Both the position numbers and the translations under genes were made by a program. The notes beneath the pieces were generated by a model that did no database searches, had not been told where the DNA came from, and saw nothing but the letters and a program-made list of their open reading frames with translations. Source: a virus. From it: DNA of 36,186 nucleotides. The stretch covers positions 1-36,186 of IMG/VR virus record IMGVR_UViG_3300046170_000224; one strand, given 5' to 3'. Position 1 is the first letter of the stretch. Each line of letters starts with the position of its first letter. Positions 23,556-34,342 of the stretch are shown in pieces.

Positions 23556-25502
23556 ATGGCTCTAATTGATTTTAAAGTCTTACCAGGAATAGATAAACAA
23601 GATACTGCATCTGGTGCTGAAAACAGATGGGTTGATTGTGATAATACTAGATTTAGATACGGACTACCTGAAAAAGTAGGTGGTTGGTCGTCATTAGTTA
23701 CAGATACAATAGTAGGTGTTGCAAGACGTCAGTTTGCATTCGTAGACTTAGATGGAAATAGATACATTGCAATTGGTACAGATAAATTTTTACTTATATA
23801 CTTTGAAGGTCAGCTCTATGACATCACACCTTTAAAAGCTACATTGTCATCTTGCACAATAGCCACGACTAATAACTCTGCTGTTTGTTCCATAACAAAA
23901 TCAAACCATGGTTTATCTGCAGGTGATATTGTATTACTAGATAATGTAACTTTACCAAGTAGTACAGGTTATCAAAATTCTGATTTTGAAGATAAATTAT
24001 TTCAAGTAACTTCAGTTACAAGTACAAGTGTATTTACAATTACACAAAGTTCTAATGCAACAGCAACAGTTTCAACAGGTGGTAGTTTAGAAGTTAAACC
24101 TTATGAACAAGTTGGACCAGCAGAGCAATCATATGGTTATGGTTGGGGTATTGATACATGGGGCAATGGAGCATGGGGAGAAGCAGCTTCAGCATCTGAC
24201 GTTTCTCTTGAACCTGGATTATGGTCTTTAAGTAATTTTGGTCAAGTATTAATTGCAACAATTGCAAATGGAAAAACTTTTACATGGGATGCAGGTAATG
24301 CTTCAAGATTAACAGTAAGAGCATCTACATCAACTTCAGGATTTTCTACATCAGCTAATCCAACAGCAACTAGAATTACATTAGTATCTCCTACAACACG
24401 TCACTTAATTCATTTAGGAACAGAAACTATTATTGGAGATACAACATCTCAAGACGATATGTTTATTAGATTCTCGGATCAAGAAGATATAAATGATTAT
24501 ACACCAACAGCAATTAATTCAGCTGGTACACAAAGATTACAAGATGGTACAAAAATTATTGGATCCTTAAAAGCAAAAGAAACAATTTTAGTTTGGACAG
24601 ATAATGCATTGTATACAATGAAATTTATTGGATCACCTTTTACATTCGGTTTTGAACAAGTAGGTACTAACTGTGGATTGATAGGTAAAAATGCTGCTGT
24701 TGAAATAGATGGTGCTGCATTTTGGATGAGTCCTAATGGTTTCTTTATGTTTGATGGTACAGTTAAATCTTTACCATGTTCTGTTGAAGACTATGTTTAT
24801 GATCAAGCAGATACTACAAAAGGACAACAGATCTGTGCAGGTATAAATAACTTATTTACAGAGGTTGTTTGGTATTATCCATCAACTAGTTCTGATTACA
24901 ATGATCAGTATGTTGTATTTAATTATGGTGAACCTATGAAAGGTGGAGTTTGGTATATAGGAACAGAGGCAAGAACTTCTTGGATTGATGCTAGTGTATA
25001 TCCTAAACCATCAGCTACTAAATTTAATGATTCAGCTTCAGGTACTTTCCCTGTAATTGTTGGTCAATCAGGTTTAGGTCAAACAACATTGTTTGAACAT
25101 GAAGTAGGAACTGATCAGGTAAATCCTAATGGTAGTACAACAACTGTTACATCATTTATAAAATCATTTGACTTCGATTTACAAGCTAAACAAAAAGATG
25201 CACAAGGTAAATCAAGTGGTCCTACAGTAGCGGGTGAGGTATTTTTAGCTATGAGAAGATTTGTACCAGACTTTAAAGATTTGCAAGGTAATGCAAAAGT
25301 AACACTTGCTGTTAAACGTTACCCACAACAATCAGAAACAACAACTGCTTTAAGTCCCTTTACAATTACTGCTAGTACTGATAAAAAAGATACTAGAGCC
25401 AGAGGAAGATTTGTTAACATTAAGATAGAAAATACTGATGTTAGTGAGTCTTGGCGTTTTGGAACTTTAAGAATAGATATACAACCGGATGGACGTAGAT
25501 AA
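23556..25502 (+). CDS. Tail nozzle / tail tube-like protein
   Basis: A 648-residue structural protein and the largest unbroken tail gene. The start (MALIDFKVLPGIDKQDTASG, then AENRWVDCDNTRFRYGLPEK, VGGWSSL) is the hallmark I remember for this family in marine podoviruses. Several segments look like propeller blades or beta repeats: RYIAIGTDKFLLIYFEGQLY, QVLIATIANGKTFTWDAG, LVWTDNALYTMKFIGSPFTF, AAFWMSPNGFFMFDGTVKSL. By length, position after the adaptors and general shape it corresponds to P22 gp10 or T7 gp12 (nozzle). The exact equivalence is inference. Stop overlaps the next ATG. Confidence 0.72.
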   Translation: MALIDFKVLPGIDKQDTASGAENRWVDCDNTRFRYGLPEKVGGWSSLVTDTIVGVARRQFAFVDLDGNRYIAIGTDKFLLIYFEGQLYDITPLKATLSSCTIATTNNSAVCSITKSNHGLSAGDIVLLDNVTLPSSTGYQNSDFEDKLFQVTSVTSTSVFTITQSSNATATVSTGGSLEVKPYEQVGPAEQSYGYGWGIDTWGNGAWGEAASASDVSLEPGLWSLSNFGQVLIATIANGKTFTWDAGNASRLTVRASTSTSGFSTSANPTATRITLVSPTTRHLIHLGTETIIGDTTSQDDMFIRFSDQEDINDYTPTAINSAGTQRLQDGTKIIGSLKAKETILVWTDNALYTMKFIGSPFTFGFEQVGTNCGLIGKNAAVEIDGAAFWMSPNGFFMFDGTVKSLPCSVEDYVYDQADTTKGQQICAGINNLFTEVVWYYPSTSSDYNDQYVVFNYGEPMKGGVWYIGTEARTSWIDASVYPKPSATKFNDSASGTFPVIVGQSGLGQTTLFEHEVGTDQVNPNGSTTTVTSFIKSFDFDLQAKQKDAQGKSSGPTVAGEVFLAMRRFVPDFKDLQGNAKVTLAVKRYPQQSETTTALSPFTITASTDKKDTRARGRFVNIKIENTDVSESWRFGTLRIDIQPDGRR

Positions 25503-25672
25503 TGGCTAAAGTAGTAGTGAGAATACCAGAACCAAAAGAAGAATACGATTTTTCAAATCAAAAACAAATCAATAGAGCAATTGCTTTAGTAGTAGAACAA
25601 TTAAACTCTACATTTTTAAATGAATTAAAACAAGAAACGGAAAGATTTACTTGGTTTAAATCAGGAAATTAA
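25502..25672 (+). CDS. Small conserved tail-region protein
   Basis: A 56-residue protein, MAKVVVRIPEPKEEYDFSNQ then KQINRAIALVVEQLNSTFLN. The I-P-E-P-x-x-E-Y opening followed by a helix with Q-(I/V)-N-R-A is a small gene I recall directly after the nozzle gene in marine phages. The start overlaps the previous stop (TAATG at 25500-25504). Mostly one amphipathic helix; function unknown. Confidence 0.65.
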   Translation: MAKVVVRIPEPKEEYDFSNQKQINRAIALVVEQLNSTFLNELKQETERFTWFKSGN

Positions 25673-25673
25673 T

Positions 25674-26003
25674 ATGGCAAATATATATAAAAACGCTAAC
25701 TTTAATCTAACTACAACCGATGTGACAGATGTTTATACTGTACCTTCTAACTCTAGAGCTATAATACAGAACATACACACAGCTAATGTTGGTGGTGGAA
25801 ACACAGAAATAAAAGCTTTTTTATATGATAATTCAACAACAACTGCTTTTCAATTTGCTGAACATACTGTAAACTCAGGGGATTCTAAGTCTATCTCTGA
25901 TGGCTCAATTGTGCTAGAAGAGAATGACAAACTACAACTACAAGCTGCTTCAGCAAATATATTTGAAGGTACTTGTGCAATATTGGAAATAAACAGGGAT
26001 TAA
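25674..26003 (+). CDS. Small beta-rich structural protein
   Basis: A 109-residue protein, MANIYKNANFNLTTTDVTDV, YTVPSNSRAIIQNIHTANVG, and ending with LEENDKLQLQAASANIFEGT. The V-Y-T-V-P-x-x-(S/T)-x-A-(I/V)-(I/V)-x-x-I-x-x-x-N start and the final strand resemble small phage proteins of beta-sandwich type found in head or tail. It starts one base after the previous stop. Role not determined. Confidence 0.65.
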   Translation: MANIYKNANFNLTTTDVTDVYTVPSNSRAIIQNIHTANVGGGNTEIKAFLYDNSTTTAFQFAEHTVNSGDSKSISDGSIVLEENDKLQLQAASANIFEGTCAILEINRD

Positions 26004-26005
26004 TT

Positions 26006-26249
26006 ATGGCATTTAAAGAAGAAGGATCAGTAGCATACACAATGATAAATGGTAAAAAAGTACCAGTTGTAAAGTGTGAAACTGAAGTAGTATTAAGAAA
26101 TACACAAACAAATTATGAATATAATTCTGATCAAGAAGCAGAAGATGATATTGCTAATCCTGAAACAGCTACTCAAAAAAGAACACATAACAAGATCATT
26201 AAAAGTAAAAGTGGCAGCGATGCCACCATTAGGAGCAACGTCAGAGTAA
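26006..26249 (+). CDS. Small conserved protein, apparently fused to the next gene by one inserted base
   Basis: The ATG at 26006 opens MAFKEEGSVAYTMINGKKVP, then VVKCETEVVLRNTQTNYEYN. In the sequence as given the frame runs on into the next gene. Removing one A from AAAA at 26201-26204 gives HNKIIKVKVAAMPPLGATSE and a stop at 26247-26249, overlapping the next ATG as TAATG. The I-K-V-K-V-x-x-x-P-P-L-G ending looks like the natural end of this protein; the read-through version (KSKSGSDATIRSNVRV) does not. Corrected length is 80 residues. Function unknown; conserved in marine podoviruses as far as I remember. Confidence 0.68.
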
Positions 26250-28135
26250 TGGCAATAACAAACGCACAACAATACCAGCAACTTGTAAACAAACCAGCGA
26301 ATGGTAAACGTCCAGGTTATCGTGGTTCATCTTATGGGCCACCAAGTAGAAGTTCGTCACAAGGCCCTGCAGGTGGAGCATCTTCTGGAGGAAATTATGG
26401 GGGTAACACAAATAATAGTAGTAGTAATAATAACTCTTCTACTAATCAAGGACCGGCAGGTGGAGCATCAGCTGGAGGAAATTATGGTGGTAATGTAAAT
26501 GTTAAACAAGAATATGGTGGAAAAGCATATGAAGATCAAAGTTATGCTACACAAGAATCTATAGATAATGCTAAAAAAAAAGAAGAGGTTAAAAAATTTC
26601 AAGAGTCATTAGAAAACGATAGAAAAAGAAGAGCAAAAAGAAAAAGAAGATTAGAGGAAGCTGCATTAAATAAAAAAAATTTATTTAATAAGCTAGGTTA
26701 TGTTCAAAGAACTAAAGATGAAAATTTAGAAGATTTAGGTGTTATCGATAGTCAAGGTTTAACAATCGGTGGTTATGAAGTTCCAAGTTTTATTTCAGGA
26801 ATTGGAAGTGCTTTTACAATAGATCCTTCAACAAAATATTTTGATGAAGATTCAATAAGAGAAATAGGTTCTCAAACTCAATATACAAAAAGTGTAGATC
26901 CTGTTACTGGTAAAGTAACTTTTGGAACAACAGCTAAACAAGCAGATACATTAGCGGATTTAAAAGAAGATATTCAAATGGAGGATAGAGTTCTTGATCC
27001 TAATGATACTGTCACACAATCAGAATTTAATGATTATATGAATAGAAATAAAGTTGAATTACCAGACAATGACGGAGGAAATCAAGAAATGGATCCTTGT
27101 AAAGGACCTAACCCACCTGCGTATTGTTTCGTAAATAATGACCCAGCTGATCCTGAAACACCTAAAAGAAATCTAGGTGGCCTTGCTCCAAGATTCGCGG
27201 GCTCTATATTTGATTTCACAGGTCTTGCAGATGGTGGACGTGCAGGAAAAATGGATGGCGGTATGATGGAAGATACTCCTGAAGGAGGAATCATGGACCT
27301 TGAATCAGGAAGACAAATGTATTTCTTAGGTAAGTTAGTTAAGAAAGCAACAAGAGCTGTTAAAAAAGTTGCTAAGTCACCGTTTGGTAAAGCTGCATTA
27401 GGTGCAGCGTTATTTAAATTTGGTGGCGGTTTTGGTGGTGGAAAAGGTTTAGCAGGATTAAAATCAACATTATTTGGACAAGCAGCTTCACAAGCAGCAG
27501 GCCCTATGAAATATTTACAAGGAACTCCTTTTACTAAAGGTTTATTTGGTAAGTTAGGTCTTACAACGGGTGGTGGATCTATGATGCCAACATTAAAAGG
27601 CGGTTTAACTTTAGGCTTTGGTCTTCCTTTTGCTCTAGATGCATTAGGTATAGGTAAAGATAAAGATGATGATAAAATAGATTTAGATGAATACTACAGA
27701 AAAAATAGTATTAACATTGCAGATATAAGAAACAACCCTTACAACTTTTTAGCACCAAGATTTGCTGCTGATGGTGGTTTAATGAGAATGGGTTATCAAG
27801 AAGGCGGAGATGCAGAACCAGTAGCTAAAAAAACTATGCCATTACTAGATATGGACGGCATGGAAAAAGACTACAGAGAAGAAGGTGGGTTCGTGCCTAT
27901 TGGTCGAATGGAAAGAGCTGACGATGTGCCTGCTAGACTGTCTAAGAATGAGTTTGTATTTACAGCTGACGCTGTTAGAAATGCAGGTGAAGGAGATATA
28001 GACAAGGGCGCAGAAGTCATGTATAACATGATGAAAAACCTCGAATCCGGAGGTGAAGTATCTGAAGAATCGCAAGGATTAGATGGCGCTAGAGAAATGT
28101 TTAAAACATCACAACGATTAGAGGAAGTATTATAA
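26249..28135 (+). CDS. Structural protein with conserved VPIGxxERADDVPARLSKNE C-terminus
   Basis: A 628-residue protein starting MAITNAQQYQQLVNKPANGK. Residues 30-90 are Gly/Ser/Asn-rich and contain two copies of QGPAGGA(S)xGGNYGGN. A charged helical region follows (about 110-140, KRRAKRKRRLEEAALNKK). A Gly-rich middle has DGGRAGKMDGGMMED and two hydrophobic Gly/Ala-rich segments (AALGAALFKFGGGFGGG and GGLTLGFGLPFALDALGIG). The end, EKDYREEGGFVPIGRMERAD, then DVPARLSKNEFVFTADAVRN and DKGAEVMYNMMKNLESGGEV, is a very widespread marine phage signature. It probably is an internal or tail-tip structural protein. The exact role is not known to me. Confidence 0.75.
   Translation: MAITNAQQYQQLVNKPANGKRPGYRGSSYGPPSRSSSQGPAGGASSGGNYGGNTNNSSSNNNSSTNQGPAGGASAGGNYGGNVNVKQEYGGKAYEDQSYATQESIDNAKKKEEVKKFQESLENDRKRRAKRKRRLEEAALNKKNLFNKLGYVQRTKDENLEDLGVIDSQGLTIGGYEVPSFISGIGSAFTIDPSTKYFDEDSIREIGSQTQYTKSVDPVTGKVTFGTTAKQADTLADLKEDIQMEDRVLDPNDTVTQSEFNDYMNRNKVELPDNDGGNQEMDPCKGPNPPAYCFVNNDPADPETPKRNLGGLAPRFAGSIFDFTGLADGGRAGKMDGGMMEDTPEGGIMDLESGRQMYFLGKLVKKATRAVKKVAKSPFGKAALGAALFKFGGGFGGGKGLAGLKSTLFGQAASQAAGPMKYLQGTPFTKGLFGKLGLTTGGGSMMPTLKGGLTLGFGLPFALDALGIGKDKDDDKIDLDEYYRKNSINIADIRNNPYNFLAPRFAADGGLMRMGYQEGGDAEPVAKKTMPLLDMDGMEKDYREEGGFVPIGRMERADDVPARLSKNEFVFTADAVRNAGEGDIDKGAEVMYNMMKNLESGGEVSEESQGLDGAREMFKTSQRLEEVL
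26360..26492 (+). repeat. Duplicated Gly-rich segment in a structural gene
   Basis: Two copies of a 45-base unit encoding QGPAGGASxGGNYGGN begin at 26360 and 26447, separated by an Asn/Ser-rich linker with AGTAGTAGTAATAA-like triplets. The copies differ at several third positions, so the duplication is not brand new. Confidence 0.6.
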
Positions 28136-29037
28136 TGGCGACAGAAACCACAATATCGCGACCAGCACCCTTTGTAGAAGATATAGGAAAAGATTTAGCC
28201 GAACAGGCCGTTGCCTTTACAGGTGTACCGGTTGTATCAGGAGGCATTGGAAGTCTGTCAAAAATGACAGGTGAAACAGATGCAGGATTTAAATCAAGAC
28301 AAGATGCTGCAAGAGCATTTGACGTAAGAAAACAAAATTTAGCAGGACTTGCACCACAAGTAGCACAACAAGATACATTACAAAATTTAGCACAAATTAA
28401 AGCTCTTCAAGGTGTGGGATCATACCAACCTTTTTTAAATCAAGCACAAGCTGCAACTGGACCACAAGCTTTTCAACAATTTATGTCTCCATATCAATCA
28501 CAAGTGATTGATGCAACTCTTGCAGAGTTTGATAAAAATGCAGCTATGCAACAACAAGGAATAGCTGATCAAGCAGTAGCATCAGGAGCTTTTGGTGGTG
28601 GACGTGAAGGTGTATTAGAAGCAGAATATAAATCAGGTTCTGATATGAAAAGAGCACAATTACAAGCACAATTATTAAATCAAGGTTTTGGTCAAGCACA
28701 ACAAGCAGCTCAACAACAATTTCAAAACCAAATGGGATTAGCTTCTGCATTACCTGGTTTACAATCAGGAGATATTTCAACGTTAGGTTCATTGGGCGCA
28801 TTGAATCAAGCGCAACAACAAGCTCAACTTGATGCACAAAGAGAAGCAACTAGAATGGCTGCATATCAACCACAAGAACAATTACAAAACTACGGTAACC
28901 TTGTTACAGGTATCATGGGTGGAATGGCAGGATCAGGAACACAAACATCACAAGTACCAGATCCAGGATTCTTACAAACTGCATTAGGTGCAGCAGCCAC
29001 TGGAGCAGGGATATATGGCGCATTAAAGAGACCTTAA
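28135..29037 (+). CDS. Internal virion (ejection) protein, Gln/Ala-rich
   Basis: A 300-residue protein, largely helical and rich in Gln and Ala (about residues 95-250, for example LNQGFGQAQQAAQQQFQNQM). It contains ASGAFGGGREGVLEAEYKSG near residue 150, a pattern I recall in internal proteins of marine podoviruses, and ends in a small hydrophobic segment (LGAAATGAGIYGAL). Such Gln/Ala-rich helical proteins are typical of ejection proteins that leave the head with the DNA. It starts by TAATG from the previous gene. Confidence 0.72.
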   Translation: MATETTISRPAPFVEDIGKDLAEQAVAFTGVPVVSGGIGSLSKMTGETDAGFKSRQDAARAFDVRKQNLAGLAPQVAQQDTLQNLAQIKALQGVGSYQPFLNQAQAATGPQAFQQFMSPYQSQVIDATLAEFDKNAAMQQQGIADQAVASGAFGGGREGVLEAEYKSGSDMKRAQLQAQLLNQGFGQAQQAAQQQFQNQMGLASALPGLQSGDISTLGSLGALNQAQQQAQLDAQREATRMAAYQPQEQLQNYGNLVTGIMGGMAGSGTQTSQVPDPGFLQTALGAAATGAGIYGALKRP

Positions 29038-29038
29038 T

Positions 29039-30136
29039 ATGAATAGAACTTTAAGAAGACCGATGTTTAGAATGGGTGGTTCTACAAGTGGAATCACATC
29101 AGGGTTAGATCAACCAAGAAAACAATATAGTCAAGGAACAGATCCATACGATAGAGCTTTAAGTACAACTGAAAGAGCTATGAAAGATCTTGAAAAATTT
29201 AGAGGAGTTAATGCAGGATCAGATAGATTACTACCAGGTAGTCTACCAAATTTTTTAACTTCATTTGGTTTAAATCTAATGTCACAAACACCTAGAGGTG
29301 GTTTGTTAGCTACAGCTGCAACAGCAGCTAAAGAACCTTTTGCAACTTTTCAAGCAGCACAGTTAGCTAAAAAAGATGACAAAATGAAAAGAGCTGAAGA
29401 CTTATTTTCTGGTGCATTAGCATCTGAATATGATCTTGAAGAACAAAAATTAAAAAATTTAGGTGATGGAAGTGATGGTAGAATGTCTGCAGAAGTTGAA
29501 AGAGATATTATTACAAACGCTCAACAAACTATTTTTGATCAAATGGATATTATAAATAATCCAGAATCAACACCAGAAGAAATTGATGCGGCTAAAAGAA
29601 GAATAAAAATTAATCAAAACGTTTTAACTAAAGAATTAGGTGTATCACCTGAATATTTATCAATAATTAGTAGTCCTGATTTATTTGGTGATTCAATGGA
29701 AGATTATGTAAAAACAGAAAACAAAAGAAGAATTGATGAGTATTTAGAAGCGAATCCTGGTGCTACTCCTAAACAAATACAAGATAATGTACCACAAATG
29801 CAAGAAGGCACAACAGAAGCAAGAGATTTTACTTTTGAACAGCTACAGAAAAAATATGGTTATAGTGCTTACAACGATGGTGGTAGAGTAGGTTTAGCTT
29901 TTGGTGGAGATCCAATGATGCCAGAAGTTGCAGATGCTCCTCAAGAACAAGTTCAAGATTTATCTTACACAGAACTTAGATCAAGACTGCCACAAGAAAT
30001 ATCAAACGACATTGTACAATTATTAGCCAACAGTAAACAAGCATTAATGGACTTTGCAAATATTCAAACTGGTGAAGACATCGCAGCATTTAATCAACAA
30101 TACGACGTAAATCTGACATTACCACAAGGAGCTTAA
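29039..30136 (+). CDS. Internal virion (ejection) protein
   Basis: A 365-residue protein with a basic start (MNRTLRRPMFRMGGSTSGIT), a small hydrophobic/Ala-rich section (LLATAATAAKEPFATFQAAQ, near residues 100-120) and then charged helices (EEIDAAKRRIKINQNVLTKE). Near residue 280 is AYNDGGRVGLAFGGDPMMPE, another GGRxGL motif. The M-x-R-x-(L/M)-x-R-P-M-F-R-x-G-G opening is familiar from marine phages. With its neighbours it forms the ejection-protein block, corresponding by position to P22 gp7/gp20/gp16 or T7 gp14/15/16; this is inference. Confidence 0.68.
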   Translation: MNRTLRRPMFRMGGSTSGITSGLDQPRKQYSQGTDPYDRALSTTERAMKDLEKFRGVNAGSDRLLPGSLPNFLTSFGLNLMSQTPRGGLLATAATAAKEPFATFQAAQLAKKDDKMKRAEDLFSGALASEYDLEEQKLKNLGDGSDGRMSAEVERDIITNAQQTIFDQMDIINNPESTPEEIDAAKRRIKINQNVLTKELGVSPEYLSIISSPDLFGDSMEDYVKTENKRRIDEYLEANPGATPKQIQDNVPQMQEGTTEARDFTFEQLQKKYGYSAYNDGGRVGLAFGGDPMMPEVADAPQEQVQDLSYTELRSRLPQEISNDIVQLLANSKQALMDFANIQTGEDIAAFNQQYDVNLTLPQGA

Positions 30137-30137
30137 C

Positions 30138-33100
30138 ATGGAGCCCTTTAAACCTAAAGATAATAGATTAGTTATCGACAAGGATACACTAACAGACACT
30201 TTAAAGTCTACACTTACAAAAACAAAAAAACCTGTAAAATTTACATGGAAAGGTGCAGCTGACCTCATGATGACTATGAGTAATACTCCATTGAGAGATT
30301 ACAATCTAAAGTCATTAATGGACAACAAATTACCTAGAATAACAGATTTAGTTGAAGGTAAAACTCAGCCACAAGAAAAAGATTACATAGATTTTTTTGG
30401 AGATATGGAAAAATCTATATTTGGTGCAGCTCAAAACATTGGTTATTCAATTGGTGACTTGTTAACAACCGGTATAGATATGGCTGCTGATACTAAACTT
30501 ACAGAAGCCTTAGATAAAGCTTATCAAGAAAATAAAATAGAAGATCCAGAAACATTACTCGGAACTGTTAATAAAATTTTAATTGAATATGGTGTTCCTG
30601 GTGGTGGTGTATTCAAAATAATGAATAGAGCCAAGAAACTTTTTAAATCTAAAAAAGTTAAAGATGCAAATAAAGCAGCCAAAGCAACAGGGACCACGGC
30701 CAAAGGAACAGACATTGCAAAACGTGCTGGGTATATGGCAACTGCGTTTGGTGCAACAGATTTTATAACTTCAGGGGCTAGACAAATAAATGAAGAAGGA
30801 CCATTAGTTTTAAAAAAAGAAAGTGAAGAAGGTTTAGAAGGAAGAGATTTAGCACTCGCGAGGTTTAGAAACAAATTAAGATTCGGTGCTGAAGGAACTA
30901 TTATAGGTGCAGGTTTTCCTATACTAGGTAAACCTCTTGCAAAGATTGCAACTGTTGGTGCTAAGTATGGTATCATGAAACCAGCAGGTTATGCATTAAC
31001 AGGTGTAGATACTTTAGTTGTAAGACCTGTAACTTATCTTGCAGCAAATGTACCGGGATCTGCCACAGCAGGTAAAGCCATCAGAAATGCTAGTAGTTAT
31101 GTTGTTGATAAAGCACTATCACCTTTGAAAGTAGGGAACAGGTGCAAAACAATTACCATCCTTTGATAAGTGGAGAATGTTTTCTACAAAAAGTAGTGAC
31201 CCATTAGAATCAAGATTAAAAAAGTTAGATAACTTTTTATCTGCATTTAGATCATTAGGTAAAGGAACTGGTTTAAAATATCAACTTACATCAGAAGCAA
31301 ACAGAGAAATAAAAGCAAGATCTAGAACCATAGAAAAGTATTTAGAATCTATAGAAAAAAAATCATATGATTTAGCTAAAAGTTTTGAAGGACAATATAA
31401 TTCATTAACTACATCTCCTGCAAGTAGAGATTACTACTTAGATAAAGTTTTAGCTTTCTTAAAAGGTCAAACTAAAAAAAGTGATTTACCAAAAGAACTA
31501 CAAGAAACAGCAGAACTTTTGAATAAAGAAATATTAAATACTAAAAAAACATTTGCAAACTTATTACCTGAAGGTGATCTTAAAAACTTTATGTTAAATA
31601 ATATAAAGTCTTATATGAGAAAGTCTTTTGCAACATTCAGTAATCCTGAGTATCAAGCAAGTGATAAATTAAAAAGCGCAGCTTCTAAATGGATACTAGA
31701 AAATGTAGTGAAGAAAAACAAAGACATAAGAGAGTCTGCTTTAAAAGAATTAAAAACTAAAAATATGACAGACAATCAAGCTTTACAAGAGATGGCAGAA
31801 AGTTTAACAAATAAAATATTGGTCCACACAAAACAAGATGGTGTTGATCCATTAAGAATTTTACAAAACATATCTAAAGATACTTTAAGATCTGATAAAT
31901 TAATTAGAACAGGAGAAGAGTTACCGGATGTAATTAAAAAATTACTGGGAGAAGAAAACAATTTAAAATCTTCTGTACTACAGACTACATCACATGCAAT
32001 TACACAAGCTGTAAATAAACAAACTTTAGATAAGTTAGCTAAGATTGGTATTGATGAAGGTTGGTTGTTTAAAGATAAAACAATTGCGGATGCTAGAAGA
32101 ATGTTTGACGTAGAAAAAGTTGGAGACTTAAAAGGATTAGGTCTATTGAAAACTGGGATGAGTAAATTGTTTGCTTCTAAAGACATGGCTAAAGCATTAA
32201 AAGGAGCACCTGGTACATTTGATAACTGGATACAAAGTTCTGTATACAGAAACATATTACAATTTAAAGTAGCCACTCAGTTTGGTAAAACAGTTCTTTC
32301 ACCCGTTACACAAGTAAGAAACGTTTCATCTGCTAGTATGTTTCCATTAGCCAATGGTCACATAGGAGGCAGAGCTTCTGTAACTGACTCAATTAAAATG
32401 GTTGTAGATGATATATTTGGTGCGGGAAAAGTAATTGATGAAGGTAAGTTTATAAAAAATTTAGAAAACAAAATTAGACTAGGTGTAATTGATGAAAACA
32501 TTGTAGCATCAGAACTACAAGCAGTGTTAAAAGATATAAGAGCTGGAGCCAAAGTAAAAAACATGGACAGTTTGATTCGCAAGATTAGCTGATTCAAAAA
32601 TGATTAAAACAGCAACAAGAGTATATGCTGGAGGTGATAACTTGTGGAAATGGTATGGCCATGAGTATGTAAAATCTCAAATGAAATCTATGTACAAGAA
32701 TGTAGATGATGTTGCTAAATGGACAGAAGAAATTGTAGGTAGAAAATTTGATAAGTTTAATACATTTACTGGTAAAGCAAAAACATTAGACGAAGCTTTA
32801 GATGAAGCTGCTGCATGGCAAATAAGAAATACTTATCCTACATATAGTAAGGTACCACAAGTTATTAAAGATTTAAGAAAACTACCTTTCGGTAACTTCA
32901 TATCATTCCCAGCTGAAATGATTAGAACAACATATAACATATTATCTATTGGAGCTAAAGAAGCTACATCATCCAACGCACAATTAAGACAGATGGGTTA
33001 TAGAAGACTACTTGGTGCATTTGTAACTTTAGGGGGAGCAGAAAAAGGAGTTTCAACACTAGCTCAAAACTTAACAGGTACTTCAATGGAACAGATAGAA

Positions 33101-34342
33101 GCATATAAAAGAAGTCTATCAGCACCATGGGATTCAAGAGCAGCTATCTTACCTGTAAATAAATGGAAAGATGGAGTTGGTAAAGCAATTAACTTTTCAT
33201 ACTTCAGTCCATACGATGTAATTTCACAACCATTTAGAGCTGCTATAAAAACTATAGAAGAAGGTAAATTAAAACAAAGAGATGTAGGTGATACTATGTT
33301 TAAATTGTTTTTTGGAGAAGATGGACCGATAAGAAAACTAATTGATCCTTTTGTGTCTCAATCAATTGCATTGGAAAAAATGTCAGATGTAATGCCATCA
33401 AATCTTTTACTAGGTGGTAGAGGTGGTGTAACTAAAACAGGAGCTGCTGTTTATTCTGATACAGACTCGGATCAAGATAAATTTATGAAAAGTCTAGGAC
33501 ATATATTTAGAGGTGTAAGACCAACATTTATTGATACAGGAGATAAATTATTAAAAGGTTTTACAGGTGATATTAAAAAAGGTGGACAACCTGTAAACTT
33601 ACAAGATGAATTACTTGCAATGTTGTCTGGTATTAGAATTATCAATGTCGACGTACCACGAACCATGAACTACAAGATAACAGAATACAATAGAAACATT
33701 AGATCAGTTACAACTGCAGAGAAGTTTTTTAGTTTACAAAACTTTGAAAGTAGAGGACCAGAAGTAATGGCAGAAGAGTTTAAAAAAATTCAAGATGAAG
33801 CTTTTAAAGTTAATCAAGACTTCTATTTTATTTTAAAAGATGCTGAGACAGTTGGAGTTAGTGAAAGAGATTTAAGAAAATTATTAAGAGGAAGAAATAT
33901 ATCTTCTGCTAAAGCAAGAAAATTATTAAAAGGAGATAACATTCCATACACAGCTTATGATTCTCGTATGAAAAAAAGAGTAAAAGAAGCTGAAAAAATT
34001 GCAAAAGAAAGAGGAGAAAAAATAGAAAAAGATTATTTCTATCCAAAGAGAATGTTTAGAAATATTGTAAGAGATTATGGTAAGAAAAAATTAGATCAAA
34101 GAGAAGGTAAAACAGATCTACAAAAAATAGAAGAGTTAATGAATTTAGATCAGTCTAGTATTCCACAAAGAGATACGACTGTACAAACAGCCAATATACA
34201 AACACCACCATTACCAGGAATGCCTATGCCTAAAGTACAAAATGTTGCGCAAAATGTCATACCAAATACTAACTTGACAAGAACGGAGACTGCATTACTA
34301 TCACCAAGTGAACAACTTATTAAGCAAAGGTTAAGAACATAA
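30138..34342 (+). CDS. Giant internal virion (ejection) protein, about 1400 residues (two frameshifts)
   Basis: Read across two insertions this is one gene of about 1400 residues. The first is in GGG at 31134-31136; repaired text SPLKV-GTGAKQLPSFDKWR. The second is in TT at 32576-32577; repaired text MDSLI-ARLADSKMIKTATR. The N-terminal third has Gly/Ala-rich, membrane-active-looking stretches (YMATAFGATDFITSGAR, FGAEGTIIGAGFPILGKPLA). The middle is long charged helices, then VATQFGKTVLSPVTQVRNVS and RVYAGGDNLWKWYGHEYVKS. The last 250 residues are highly charged and end in TETALLSPSEQLIKQRLRT. Size, helices and hydrophobic segments fit a protein that forms a channel across the cell wall during DNA entry. 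No lysozyme motif could be seen. It might be mistaken for three genes. Confidence 0.78.

Noticed and set aside
31776-32276. 166-codon frame on the - strand inside the giant internal protein gene.
   Set aside because: A long antisense shadow in A/T-rich coding DNA, with no start signal and no recognisable protein.
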